The notes under the pieces were generated by a model that was not told the DNA's origin, ran no database searches, and saw only the letters and a program-made list of their open reading frames with translations. From assembly GCF_016904955.1 (NCBI RefSeq), contig NZ_JADIKE010000039.1, positions 1 to 64,000 of the forward strand: a stretch of DNA of 64,000 nucleotides. The letters run 5' to 3'. Every line of letters begins with the position of its first letter. Position 1 is the stretch's first letter. Source of the DNA: Dyella flava (GTDB lineage: Bacteria; Pseudomonadota; Gammaproteobacteria; Xanthomonadales; Rhodanobacteraceae). Positions 23,529 through 32,622 of the stretch are shown here, piece by piece. The position numbers were made by a program, and so were the translations under genes.

Positions 23529-24416
23529 ATGAATTCGCAATCTCCGGAAACCGGTGTTGCCCAAGCCCAGGGCGAAGGGCAGGGGTCGGTTCGAGCTGTT
23601 GATGTTTCGCAGTTCCATGCCCCTTATCTGGGCGCGTTCAACATCATCTTCTTTTCGGCCTGGGTATCGGTTTGTTCGGCGGCACCGGAGTTTATCTGGC
23701 AGGGCCTGCTTACCATCGTCCATCATTTCAACTGGGTCACCGCGGCATCGGCCATGCTGGTGGGCGCGATTGTGGCGTTCTTTGTGGAACCCTTGACTGA
23801 GCGGTTGCGGGCGATGAGTCTGCATGTGGCGCATCGGCATCGCACGCCGACACACGCCACGGTTGCCGCGTTCGGCTTCGCGGTCTTGGCGGTGTGTGTG
23901 CATGAAGCCATCACCAGTTTTGTAGCGACGTCCTCATCCGAGCACCGTGCCGAAGACAGCCTTTTTTACGCTTTGTCAGAAGTGTTTCAGTGGGCGTCCA
24001 TTCCCTTCACGGTCACGGTTGCGTGGTTGTGCGTAGGCCATTCGCGAAGGGTGAGCTGGGCGGCCTTGTTGCTCGCGGCCTTCATGCTGTTTTCGCTGGG
24101 CCCTCTCTCAAGCTGGCCGGTCCAGGACAGCATCACGACGGTCATACCCTGCGCCTTCATTCTCTTTTGGGGATGGGCGGTGATGCACAAGTACCCGACT
24201 CAGCTTGCACTGTCGCGTTGTGCCAAGTTGACGGCGATCACTGCATGCATCTGGCTGCTTGTCGCCGGACTTTTCCAGTTGACGCTATGGCGGTTTGCGT
24301 CGCACGACTGGCACTTTTATTCGTGGATGGAATACACCATCGATTTCCGCTTTTACCTGGGCTGGGTGATCGGTCTTGCCGTGGCGCCGAGGCCGGTGGC
24401 GCATCAGCATCATTAG
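23529..24416 (+). CDS. Hypothetical multi-pass membrane protein (295 aa)
   Basis: After a soluble N-terminus of about 30 residues there are seven or so hydrophobic segments, with His/Arg-rich short loops (HVAHRHRTPTH) and a C-terminal RPVAHQHH. Histidine-rich loops could bind metal, but no family is recognised. GGGGGCGTCG precedes the ATG at 23529; an upstream in-frame start at 23478 is less likely. The gene lies 113 bp after the 2H phosphoesterase in the same direction, so an operon is possible. Confidence 0.65.
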   Translation: MNSQSPETGVAQAQGEGQGSVRAVDVSQFHAPYLGAFNIIFFSAWVSVCSAAPEFIWQGLLTIVHHFNWVTAASAMLVGAIVAFFVEPLTERLRAMSLHVAHRHRTPTHATVAAFGFAVLAVCVHEAITSFVATSSSEHRAEDSLFYALSEVFQWASIPFTVTVAWLCVGHSRRVSWAALLLAAFMLFSLGPLSSWPVQDSITTVIPCAFILFWGWAVMHKYPTQLALSRCAKLTAITACIWLLVAGLFQLTLWRFASHDWHFYSWMEYTIDFRFYLGWVIGLAVAPRPVAHQHH

Positions 24417-25068
24417 CGGGATGTCCACTCAGCAGAAGCTGAGTTGCGTCACTCATCTATTTGCCATGTCGCATGGCATGCCGGTGATATTGATCGACAC
24501 CTCTTCTTCGACTAATCACCGACTCGATGCACACAGCGCTCGGTGATTAGTCGGGTCTTTCATTCGCTCTGCGTTTGAAAAGCGATTTAGAGGCTGTGTA
24601 GCGATCGATGTGCTTGTGAGTATTGGCGTTCACGAAGTCGTGACGTTAAATCGCGAAACCTCTCAATTTGTGCTGCATATCACTAAGTCGCGTTTTTGCG
24701 TGTCACCAACATCACGACTTCTACACATGGTGATGCGCATTCTGGCGAGAAGTTGGTGAGAAATTCGGACATAAGGATTGAGTCGATTATTCCAGGTTGT
24801 GAAGGGGGCGTGATCGGCATGCGCTTAGGGGAAGTCGCGCGGCCATCACCATTGCATGCCTTCGCTGATGATGCGCTTGCGCACACGGCGTTAGCGACAT
24901 GCTCAGATGGATCTGTCATCACCTTGTTTTCGTCTCCCTGAGGGTCGGGAGAGGATTCGCTGCAGCTGTTTCAGCTGCACGCGTGTTGGTAAGTCGTGTG
25001 GTAAATGCCTCGGCTTCCGGACGATCCGGAGCCGCAACCTTTAGCTATTGCGTCTGGGGAGAATTGCA
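24417..25068. other. Long gene-free stretch with a 14-bp hairpin
   Basis: A perfect 14-bp stem (CGACTAATCACCGA at 24509-24522, TCGGTGATTAGTCG at 24540-24553) lies about 95 bp after the membrane protein and is followed by GGTCTTTC; it may be a terminator. CACGAAGTCGTG at 24631-24642 is a small palindrome. Overlapping frames at 24683-24941 on both strands lack binding sites and motifs and are not called. The promoter of the secreted protein at 25069 presumably lies near the right end. Confidence 0.4.
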
Positions 25069-26118
25069 ATGCAAGCAAAATTGAAATTGGTGTTCCTGGC
25101 CGGTCTTGTGAGTGCGGCGTGCGTTCCCGCGGCTTTCGCGGCGCCATCCAATGATGTTTCCGCACAGGCCTCGAACCAGGTAGGCCCGATTGAAGCGCTG
25201 GCACGTCAAGCCTGGCGTGAAGATATGGCGCAGATTGCCACGCCGTCGGACGGCTGTTTTCACGCCTCTTATCCCAGCATTGTCTGGCAGCAGGTAGCGT
25301 GCAAGAACCTGCCGGCTCGTGCGCATTCCGTGCCGCACTATTATCTTTTTGCCGCACCGCAAACCGCCGGCAATGGCAATGACTACACGCTGCAGACGGG
25401 TTCCAGCCTGATCACCAAGGCGGTCGGCAGCTTCCCATCGGTAACGGGCGTGACCTCTGAGCAGAGCGTTGGCGTGCCGGCTTATGGCGATGGCGGCATC
25501 CTCGGTGCGAACGAGTACTCGCTGCAGATCAATTCGCAATTCACCTCGACCACCTCCGCGTGCAAGAACCATTCTGGCTGCACCGTCTGGCAGCAGTTCG
25601 TGTATGCACCCGATTACGAAGTGCAGGGCGAGGCCGCCGTGTTCATGCAGAACTGGCTGATCGGCTACGGCAGCAGCCGCTGCCCGAGCGGCTTTGCAAG
25701 CGATGGCGAAGGCGATTGCTACGGCAACAGCTCCGCCGCCACCGCACCGGATGTACCGGCCACCGATCTGGGTGGCATGGTGATGACGGGTACGGTGGCT
25801 TCGGGTGGTAACGACACCGCCGTTCTCACCTATGGCGGTGATGCCTATAGCACCAGCCAGAAGGACAGCACCTTGTATCTGTCGCAGGTGTGGAACACGG
25901 TGGAATACAACGTGGTGGGTAACGCGGGTGGTTCGGAAGCCGAGTTCAACAGTGGCACGTCGATCACCGTGAACGTGGCCGTGAATGACGGTTCCACCAG
26001 TGCGCCGTCCTGCGTGGCCGATTCGGGCACCACCGGTGAAAGCAACAACCTCAACCTGGGCAGCTGCACCGCTTCGGGCGGCTCGACCCCGTCGATTCAG
26101 TTCACCGAGTCGAACTGA
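25069..26118 (+). CDS. Hypothetical secreted protein (349 aa)
   Basis: A signal peptide (LVFLAGLVSAACVPAAFA) ends near residue 24. The mature protein starts with a short helix (IEALARQAWREDMAQI) and then a conserved-looking CFHASYPSIVWQQVACK, with a Ser/Gly/Thr-rich beta-type remainder and several cysteine pairs (ACKNHSGC, RCPSGFASDGEGDC, SCTASGG). It looks like an extracellular or periplasmic beta-rich protein; no family is named. GGGGAGAATTGCA precedes the ATG. A strong terminator follows at 26157. Confidence 0.75.
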   Translation: MQAKLKLVFLAGLVSAACVPAAFAAPSNDVSAQASNQVGPIEALARQAWREDMAQIATPSDGCFHASYPSIVWQQVACKNLPARAHSVPHYYLFAAPQTAGNGNDYTLQTGSSLITKAVGSFPSVTGVTSEQSVGVPAYGDGGILGANEYSLQINSQFTSTTSACKNHSGCTVWQQFVYAPDYEVQGEAAVFMQNWLIGYGSSRCPSGFASDGEGDCYGNSSAATAPDVPATDLGGMVMTGTVASGGNDTAVLTYGGDAYSTSQKDSTLYLSQVWNTVEYNVVGNAGGSEAEFNSGTSITVNVAVNDGSTSAPSCVADSGTTGESNNLNLGSCTASGGSTPSIQFTESN

Positions 26119-26156
26119 TCATCGCGGTTGCAGTTCGTTGCGCTTTTGTGACATCG

Positions 26157-26184
26157 GCGCCGAGGGATTTCCCTCGGCGCTTTT
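26157..26184 (+). terminator. Rho-independent terminator
   Basis: GCGCCGAGGG and CCCTCGGCGC form a perfect 10-bp stem with a 4-base loop, followed by TTTTC. It is 39 bp past the secreted-protein stop codon. Confidence 0.9.
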
Positions 26185-26665
26185 CATGTTCCTGGGCGTG
26201 CATGAGATGGCTTGGGGTGCCGCATCGTCTCGACGTCCCAAAGTTGGAACGTGGGTACAAGACGTCGATACGGGATTCGCATCGCTTGCCTCGATTGCGG
26301 CAGATATTCCAAATACCCGCTACACCTGTCACAGCAGATAGGGCATCATCTTCACGCCGCATGCACATTTCACTAAAGAAATCACGCGGCCTGCCGATCT
26401 AATGGCATGGCTTGAACATGCTTTGTTGTACCTGTGATGCCTGTGTTTGCCGGCGTTATGGCGCTCCCGAACATGGTCTTGCGGGCGTGTGCTTCGTAAG
26501 ATGGCCTTACCCACAACATCAACCGCTGGGGCAGCCAGGAAGGGCGGGGGGCTTGCCAGCGTGATTCCGCACAGGCCGCCCATGGCCGAATAGGGATGTT
26601 GCGTAAACTTTTACGTCAACAAGTTGCGATTGCCCTTAGGGGCGCAGCACGCGTGGTCCAAGTGC
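26185..26665. other. Gene-free stretch
   Basis: No gene or repeat is supported between the terminator and the GGDEF gene. A short conserved-looking element or promoter could not be picked out by eye. Confidence 0.3.
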
Positions 26666-27931
26666 ATGTCCTGGAAAGAACTCCCAGATCTGTTGGCCGT
26701 CGGGGTGCTGATCTACGCGTTTGTCTCGGTGGCGCGTCCGGCGGGCGGCATGATGACGCGATTGTGGCTGGCAGGGTGGATCTGCGTCGAGTTTCACTTC
26801 GCCGCTTATTCGTTCCTTGATCTGCCGGGCACATGGGGCGTGGTCGCGGATATCGCGGGCACCTCGTCCCTGGTCTGGTGCGCGCAGCTGTTTTGCTGGT
26901 CTACCGACCCCAAGCCCAGGCAATGGGGCAGCCGCCTGCTGTTTTGGGCGATGTCGTTCGTGTACACGCTGTATATCGCCTTGGCATTGCTGCCGACGAT
27001 ACCGCCGCAGCCCGTCATGGCGGTCACCGCCAGTCTGTTTGCGCTGGTGCCGCTGGCGATCGCTGCAGCCACGCGGAGCGAGCAACGTCCGGCAAGCCGA
27101 TGGATCGGTGTGGTGATCAATGTCGCCCTGGCCATGACGTTGCTGCGTTGGCAGTTCTCCCCGCATGGGCCCGACTTGATGGTGGTGTTGCCGTTGTTCG
27201 CGGCCTATTTCATTTGCTGCCTTCAATTCGGGGTGTTCAACCAGCGCAGGACGGGCGGCTTCGTGGTCACGCTGCTGGGCTTGCTGGCGTGGTCGCTGGT
27301 GTTTCCCCTGGGCCTGACCTTCGATATTTTTCTGCCGGACGTGCATGTCGGCGCCGAGGTCTGGAACTTGCCCAAGTATCTGGTCGCCGTGGGCATGATC
27401 CTGTTGCTGCTGGAGGGGCAGCTGAAACGTAATCAGCATCTTGCCAACCATGATGCGCTGACCGGATTGCCCAACCGACGCCTGTTCGAAGACCGGATCA
27501 GCGGCGCGATGGAGCGTGCGCGGCAGCGCAACGGTTGCACCGCCGTGCTGGCCATCGATCTGGATGGCTTCAAGGAAGTGAATGACACGCTGGGTCATCA
27601 CGCTGGCGATGAAGTACTGCAAGAGGTCGCGCGCTTGTTCACCGCGAGGCTGCGGCGGATCGACACGCTGGCACGGACCGGCGGCGACGAATTTTCGGTG
27701 GTGTTGGAAGGACCCATCAGCCGCAAGGAGGCGACCCAGGTCGCCAGCATGTTGAAGCAGTTGCTGGAAGCGCCGCTCTCGGTCGCGGGGAAAACCATGC
27801 AGATTGGTGCAAGCATCGGTCTGGCGATGTTTCCGGACGATGCGCAGACGCCGGATCACTTATCCATTCTGGCGGACGAGCGCATGTACACCGCGAAACG
27901 GAATGGTGGTGGCCGGGTGCAGGAGACGTAA
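26666..27931 (+). CDS. Membrane-bound diguanylate cyclase (421 aa)
   Basis: The N-terminal half has about eight hydrophobic segments (to residue 265). A GGDEF domain follows: NHDALTGLPNRRLF, AIDLDGFKEVNDTLGHHAGD, and RTGGDEFSVVLEG with the active-site GGDEF intact. The RxxD product-inhibition site is present (RRID, five residues before GGDEF). It should make cyclic di-GMP at the membrane in response to an unknown signal. The start at ATG 26666 is chosen because the membrane segments begin there; an in-frame start at 26624 would add 14 residues. The stop codon lies inside a long hairpin. Confidence 0.88.
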   Translation: MSWKELPDLLAVGVLIYAFVSVARPAGGMMTRLWLAGWICVEFHFAAYSFLDLPGTWGVVADIAGTSSLVWCAQLFCWSTDPKPRQWGSRLLFWAMSFVYTLYIALALLPTIPPQPVMAVTASLFALVPLAIAAATRSEQRPASRWIGVVINVALAMTLLRWQFSPHGPDLMVVLPLFAAYFICCLQFGVFNQRRTGGFVVTLLGLLAWSLVFPLGLTFDIFLPDVHVGAEVWNLPKYLVAVGMILLLLEGQLKRNQHLANHDALTGLPNRRLFEDRISGAMERARQRNGCTAVLAIDLDGFKEVNDTLGHHAGDEVLQEVARLFTARLRRIDTLARTGGDEFSVVLEGPISRKEATQVASMLKQLLEAPLSVAGKTMQIGASIGLAMFPDDAQTPDHLSILADERMYTAKRNGGGRVQET

Positions 27932-27983
27932 GGATGCTCTGATCTATTCCACGTAGTGCGTGGAATAGATCAGAGCATCCTTA
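27929..27983. terminator. 25-bp perfect hairpin overlapping the stop codon
   Basis: TAAGGATGCTCTGATCTATT and its continuation to 27953 pair perfectly with 27959-27983 around a 5-base loop (TAGTG). The left arm begins with the TAA stop codon of the GGDEF gene. There is no T-tract. The exactness and length are unusual for a plain terminator; it may also be a recombination remnant or an mRNA-stability structure. Confidence 0.7.
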
Positions 27984-28138
27984 AGGGCCCGCCCGACGTC
28001 GATCGCGGGCAGGGTTTACGGATCGTTGTCTCGGGGAGTGCGGTGAGCGGTTCAATGGCCTGGCAAATGATCGCCGGCTACGCGGAGTAAGCTGGCGCAG
28101 TCAACGGTTTCGCCGGCGGCTTGGGCGAGGGCATCCTG

Positions 28139-28666
28139 ATGAAAGCGACGGTGTTCGTGGGTATCAGCGTCGATGGTTTCATGGCCAGGCTCGACGGCGC
28201 GCTGGATTTTCTTCCACCCGGCGGCGGTGAGCCGCATGGCTATGACGAATTCATGGCGAGCGTGGATGCGCTGGTCATCGGGCGGAAAACCTACGAGACG
28301 GTGCTCGGCTTCGACGCCTGGCCTTACGGTGAAAAACCGGTGTTCGTGCTCAGCAGCCATGCGCTTGCTCCGGCGCCTGATGACGCGGTGGTAGAGCATA
28401 TGGCTGGGTCGCCGGAGGTGATTGCGTCCGCACTCGCGGCACGCGGCATCGGACACATCTATGTGGATGGCGGCAAGACGATCCAGGGATTTCTGCGTGC
28501 CGGGCTGATCCAGCGGCTGGTGATTACGCGCGTACCGGTGTTGATTGGAACAGGTATTCCGCTATTTGGCGCTATCGCGCGCGACATCCCGCTGCGGCAC
28601 ATCGCAACGCGTCATTACGCGAGTGGTTTGGTGCAAAGCGAATATGCGCTTGGCGTTGGCGGATGA
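28139..28666 (+). CDS. Dihydrofolate reductase-like / RibD C-terminal domain protein (175 aa)
   Basis: The start (KATVFVGISVDGFMARLDGA) and the core DALVIGRKTYETVLGF then KPVFVLSSHAL match the RibD C-terminal reductase fold, a DHFR relative. IYVDGGKTIQGFLRAGLIQRL and ITRVPVLIGTGIPLFG follow as the other conserved blocks. Such small proteins use NADPH; the substrate of this stand-alone version is unknown. GAGGG precedes the ATG at 28139. Confidence 0.85.
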   Translation: MKATVFVGISVDGFMARLDGALDFLPPGGGEPHGYDEFMASVDALVIGRKTYETVLGFDAWPYGEKPVFVLSSHALAPAPDDAVVEHMAGSPEVIASALAARGIGHIYVDGGKTIQGFLRAGLIQRLVITRVPVLIGTGIPLFGAIARDIPLRHIATRHYASGLVQSEYALGVGG

Positions 28667-28794
28667 GTGGTGTGATGGTCACCCTTCCGTTGCTTGACAG
28701 GGTCCATGCTGCGTGATGTCGTGAGCGGCAGCGCCAGGGGCATTGTTTTCAAGCGTCGACCACTGCCCCATTGGCCATTCCGTATTGGGAGCCT

Positions 28795-30372
28795 ATGACT
28801 GCCTATTCCGATTTGCAGGGCCGCCTTATTCACGCGTTCAACCGGCACGATTGGCCGCAGGTGCAGCAACTGGCGCTGCAACTGCTGCCGCTCACACCCA
28901 AGGAAGCGATGGCGCCGTTCATGGCGGGCGTGGCGCATATGGAATTGCAACAATTGCCACAGGCCTCGGATTTTCTGCGGCAGGCGACGGTACTGGAGCC
29001 GCTGCGCGCTGATTTCATGGCGCAGTACGCCAAGTCACTGGCCTTGATGGGCTATCTGCGCGAGGCGCGTGCGGCGGCTGACCGGGCGGTGGCCTTGCAG
29101 CCGGCAGATCCCTTTACCTTCGACACACTGGGCGTGGTCTACAGCCAGGCGCACGCGCATGAGCAGGCGGTAGAGGTGTTTCGCCGGCAGGTGGCGATGG
29201 TGCCGAATCTGCCGCCTGCACGTTTCCATCTGGCGTATTCGTTGAGTGCGATGGGCGATGCCGATGACGCCGAGCGCGAACTGGAGGCGTGCATCCGTAT
29301 CGATCCTTGCTATTGGATGGCGCATCTGAGTCTGGCCAAGCTGCGTCGCCAGACATCCGACCACAATCATGTCGAGCGGCTCAGGTCCTTGCTGACGCGC
29401 TACGCCAACCATCCGGGCGCGCAAACTTATCTGAACATGGCCTTGGCCAAGGAATGCGAGGATCTGGGTGATTACGCCAGCGCCTTCGAGCACTATCGCA
29501 GTGGCAATGCCGTGGGGCGGGAAAAGCGGCGTGATTCGGCACAGCGCGATCAGGAAATTTTCGATCGCCTGATCGAAAGCTTTCCCGCTGCCGCAACACA
29601 AACGGTTCCAGCTGACCTCGGTCATCAGGTGATTTTTGTGATCGGCATGCCGCGGACGGGAACCACCTTGCTGGATCGCATTCTGTCCAGCCATCCTGAG
29701 GTGAAGTCGGCTGGCGAGTTGCAGATCTTTCCGCCGAGCGTGCAGCGTGTGTCCGGCAGCACGATGCCGGTGCTGCTCGATCCGCAACTTCCGGCGCGTG
29801 TGCACGGTTTCGATTGGCAGCGGCTGGCGTCGGAGTATCTGACGGCGACTTGCCCCTATGCGGAAAACACGCCGCGCTTCATCGACAAGATGCCGCACAA
29901 CTTCCTCTATGCAGGTTTTATTGCACAGGCATTGCCGGGTGCGAAGCTGGTCTGTCTGCGGCGGGATCCGATGGATGCCTGCCTGGGCACGTTCCGCCAT
30001 TTGTTCGAGCAGTACGGTTCATCGTTTTACGACTACTCCTTCGATCTGCTCGACACCGGCCGTTACTACCTTGGCTTCGATCGCCTGATGGCACATTGGC
30101 AGCGTGTTTTTCCCGGCCGCATGCTCGAAGTGCAATATGAAACGCTGATCGAGTCGCAGGAAGCCAGCACGCGTCAGTTGCTCGAGTTCTGTGGCTTGCC
30201 GTGGAACGAGGCTTGTCTGCATCCGGAGCAAAACGCTGCGCCCGTCAATACGCCGAATGCGTGGCAGGTTCGTACGCCGGTGTATCGCGGTGCGTTGGGG
30301 CGTTGGAAAAACTATGCGCCGCAGCTGGGCGAGTTGCATGAGTTGCTCGCCGCATCGGGGGTGCTTCGCTAG
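28795..30372 (+). CDS. TPR-containing sulfotransferase (525 aa)
   Basis: Residues 1-265 hold TPR-like helical repeats (for example RADFMAQYAKSLALMGYLRE and AHEQAVEVFRRQVAMVPNLP). The C-terminal domain begins HQVIFVIGMPRTGTTLLDRI, the PAPS 5'-phosphosulphate loop, then an SAGELQIF element and late FRHLFEQYGSSFYDYS. The family transfers sulfate from PAPS to an acceptor; the acceptor is unknown. The ATG at 28795 follows GGGAGCCT. The stop shares its TAG with the stop of the convergent MFS gene (overlap of 4 bases). Confidence 0.88.
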   Translation: MTAYSDLQGRLIHAFNRHDWPQVQQLALQLLPLTPKEAMAPFMAGVAHMELQQLPQASDFLRQATVLEPLRADFMAQYAKSLALMGYLREARAAADRAVALQPADPFTFDTLGVVYSQAHAHEQAVEVFRRQVAMVPNLPPARFHLAYSLSAMGDADDAERELEACIRIDPCYWMAHLSLAKLRRQTSDHNHVERLRSLLTRYANHPGAQTYLNMALAKECEDLGDYASAFEHYRSGNAVGREKRRDSAQRDQEIFDRLIESFPAAATQTVPADLGHQVIFVIGMPRTGTTLLDRILSSHPEVKSAGELQIFPPSVQRVSGSTMPVLLDPQLPARVHGFDWQRLASEYLTATCPYAENTPRFIDKMPHNFLYAGFIAQALPGAKLVCLRRDPMDACLGTFRHLFEQYGSSFYDYSFDLLDTGRYYLGFDRLMAHWQRVFPGRMLEVQYETLIESQEASTRQLLEFCGLPWNEACLHPEQNAAPVNTPNAWQVRTPVYRGALGRWKNYAPQLGELHELLAASGVLR

Positions 30373-31646
30373 GCGGCATTCCTGTCCGTGTCGGTTGCCT
30401 GCGCAAGGCTTAGCCGCAGCCTCCCGGCATCCACGTGCAGGCGCAACTGGTGATAAGTCACCAGATAACGAATACCTACCGCCGCCGCGACCAGCCCACC
30501 TGCCGCGCCGACGCCCAATGCCCAGCGCGGCCCGAATGTATCCGCGACCCATCCGACCATCGGTGCGCCGAGCGGCGTGCCGCCCATGACGATGGCGAGG
30601 AAGATGGCGATGATCCGTCCGCGCATGGCCGGTTCGGCGGAAAGCTGCATGTAGCTGTTGGTGGAGGTGGTGAAGGTCTGCGCGCAGGCGCCGATGCCGA
30701 TCAATACCGCCCCGAACAGCCAGTAGTTGGGCATCACCGCAGCAATCGCCAATAGCACGCCGAACATGCCTGCGGCGCCGGGCAACAGCGCGACATGTGG
30801 CTTGGCGCGATGCGCCGCGCGCAGGGCGCCGGCCACCGTGCCGATGGCCAGGGTCGAAGTCAGGAATCCGTAGTGGCCCGCGCCGGCATGAAACACGCGC
30901 ACTGCCATGGTCGAAATGAAGATGGCGAAGTTCAAGCCGAAGGTGCCGAACAGGAACAGCATCACCAGGATCGCGCGCATGTCCTGCCGCGCCCACACAT
31001 AGCGAAAGCCTTCGACCAGGCTCGCGCGGCTGCGCTTGGCCTTATGTTGGGGATGAAGCTCGCTGATACGCAGCAGGGTGAGCGAATAGAGCACCGCGGC
31101 GAACGAGGCCGCATTGATGATGAACACCCAGCCGCAACCCACCGCTGCGATCAGCAGACCGGCTACCGCAGGCCCGATCATGCGCGCGGCGTTGAATGAG
31201 GTGGAGTTCAGGGCGACGGCATTGGATAGATTGGCTTCGCCTACCAGCTCGGAAACGAAGCTCTGGCGTACCGGGGCGTCGAACGCGGTGACGCAGCCCA
31301 GCAAAAACGCAAAGACGTAGACCTGCCACAACTGCACCAGCCCGGTCACCGTAAGCAGGCCCAGCCCCAGCGCCAGCGTTCCCAGCATGGCTTGCGTGGC
31401 GAACAGCAGTTTTCGCCGGTCCAGATGATCCGCTACAAAACCGGTCAGCGGCAGCAGCAGGAGCTGCGGTCCAAATTGCAACGCCATCACTACGCCCACG
31501 GCGGTGGCGTTGTTATGGGTCAGCTGGGTCAGCACCAGCCAGTCCTGCCCGATGCGTTGCATCCATGTGCCGATGTTGGACACCAGCGCACCGCTGGCCC
31601 AGACACGGTAGTTGTAGCCACGCAGCGAACGGAAGGTGTTCTTCAT
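30369..31646 (-). CDS. MFS transporter, EntS-like (425 aa)
   Basis: Twelve hydrophobic segments and typical MFS features: NIGTWMQRIGQDWLVL near the start, the loop 2-3 motif GFVADHLDRRKLL, and the late MGGTPLGAPMVGWVADTFGPRW. The order and motifs match the EntS/MFS_3 group of exporters. The substrate is unknown. The gene follows the MarR gene by 44 bp on the same strand, so a MarR-controlled efflux operon is likely. Confidence 0.88.
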   Translation of the reverse strand: MKNTFRSLRGYNYRVWASGALVSNIGTWMQRIGQDWLVLTQLTHNNATAVGVVMALQFGPQLLLLPLTGFVADHLDRRKLLFATQAMLGTLALGLGLLTVTGLVQLWQVYVFAFLLGCVTAFDAPVRQSFVSELVGEANLSNAVALNSTSFNAARMIGPAVAGLLIAAVGCGWVFIINAASFAAVLYSLTLLRISELHPQHKAKRSRASLVEGFRYVWARQDMRAILVMLFLFGTFGLNFAIFISTMAVRVFHAGAGHYGFLTSTLAIGTVAGALRAAHRAKPHVALLPGAAGMFGVLLAIAAVMPNYWLFGAVLIGIGACAQTFTTSTNSYMQLSAEPAMRGRIIAIFLAIVMGGTPLGAPMVGWVADTFGPRWALGVGAAGGLVAAAVGIRYLVTYHQLRLHVDAGRLRLSLAQATDTDRNAA

Positions 31647-31689
31647 GGGAAATCGGCGCTACGAAGTGGGTTGATGGCCATTCGGGCTG

Positions 31690-32142
31690 TCACGGTTCGA
31701 CCAGGCGTTTGAGCAGCGGCATGGCGTCGCTGAGCTGTGCTTGTTCGGCAGGGGAAAGCTTTGCCTGGATCGTGCGAGCCAGCCAGTCCTCACGTGCAGC
31801 ACGCTTGGCCTTGATCCATGCCACGCCCGCAGGAGTGAGCGACAACAAGGTTTGTCGTCCATCGGTGGGATGCGGCGTGCCGGTGATGAGTCCGGCCAAC
31901 TGCAAGTAAGCCACCGTGGCGCTCATCGACTGAGGGCGCATGCCTTCGGCGTGCGCGAGCATGGTGACGGTGGCGGGACCTTCGCGTTCCAGGCGCCTGA
32001 TCACGGCGGTCTGGGAGGCACTGTAATCGCCGGTGCCTGCTTGTTCACGCAGCCGGCGCCTAAGCTGGCCGAGCAGACTGCGAAGCTCCACGGCAGTCGC
32101 CATGACCTGGATGGATGAAGGGCCTGGCTTGCGCTTGTGCAT
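31690..32142 (-). CDS. MarR family regulator (150 aa)
   Basis: The winged helix is visible: ASQTAVIRRLEREGPATVTM, the recognition part AEGMRPQSMSATVAYLQLAG and the wing (TGTPHPTDGRQTLLSLT). The C-terminal helix AKLSPAEQAQLSDAMPLLKR is typical for dimerisation. It is likely to repress its own transcript and the MFS exporter downstream. An AAACT-N4-AGTTT palindrome (32170-32183) is 28 bp before the start codon. The chosen start is ATG 32142; an internal ATG at 32103 is possible. Confidence 0.88.
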   Translation of the reverse strand: MHKRKPGPSSIQVMATAVELRSLLGQLRRRLREQAGTGDYSASQTAVIRRLEREGPATVTMLAHAEGMRPQSMSATVAYLQLAGLITGTPHPTDGRQTLLSLTPAGVAWIKAKRAAREDWLARTIQAKLSPAEQAQLSDAMPLLKRLVEP

Positions 32143-32169
32143 GGCGCCGATTCTGGCACATATGAAGTT

Positions 32170-32183
32170 AAACTACCAAGTTT
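32170..32183. promoter_or_regulatory. Possible MarR operator
   Basis: AAACTACCAAGTTT is an inverted repeat of AAACT and AGTTT around 4 bases, upstream of the MarR start. The flanks TTAAACTACC and TTGGCTTCG are weakly symmetrical. Position and size fit a MarR binding site that controls the regulator and the MFS gene. Confidence 0.45.
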
Positions 32184-32248
32184 GGCTTCGTAATTGCTGG
32201 TGCCGAAGCGGACTTTCCGGCGGCGCCGAAACGTTGCGCCATGCCTGA

Positions 32249-32518
32249 CTAATCGTCCTGCTGCAGATAGCCGATTTTCTTGTGCCTGGGCAGCTGCTTG
32301 ATTTCCCATTCCGCGCGGGAGGCAGCTGCCCGGCTGTCGTAGGGGCGTGCACCAATCAGCCGCAGTGGCGGATGCGAGCGGGTATAGCGTGCGCCGCGTC
32401 CTTCTGCATGGGCCTGATAGCGGGCGGTCAGATTGTTGGTGATGCCGGCATAGAGCGAACCATCACGGCATTCGATCAGGTACAGGTACCACAGGTTTTC
32501 GTTGCACGGTTCGGTCAT
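32249..32518 (-). CDS. GIY-YIG nuclease-like protein, UPF0213/YhbQ-type (89 aa)
   Basis: WYLYLIECRDGSLYAGITNN is the GIY-YIG core (Y...YaGiT), followed by LTARYQAHAEGRGARYTRSH and the late AAASRAEWEIKQLPRHKKIG, which is typical of the small YhbQ-like family. The family cuts DNA or binds structured DNA; the function is not established. The length matches the family. The ribosome binding site is weak; a longer start would add 20-70 residues without similarity. Confidence 0.85.
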   Translation of the reverse strand: MTEPCNENLWYLYLIECRDGSLYAGITNNLTARYQAHAEGRGARYTRSHPPLRLIGARPYDSRAAASRAEWEIKQLPRHKKIGYLQQDD

Positions 32519-32622
32519 CGTGGCGATGGTAGCCGGGCTTGCGATCGAGGGTGCGCGACGCGCGCCTGGTTCATTCATCGTGTTGGTGAGCCGAGCGTTC
32601 GTGCAATCGCTGGTCGGCGAGC

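Noticed and set aside
24683..24941. Small overlapping frames on both strands
   Set aside because: Neither has a binding site nor recognisable sequence; they look like chance frames in a gene-free region.
26636..27859. 407-codon minus-strand frame opposite the GGDEF gene
   Set aside because: The plus strand has intact GGDEF motifs and membrane helices; the minus frame has no recognisable domain.
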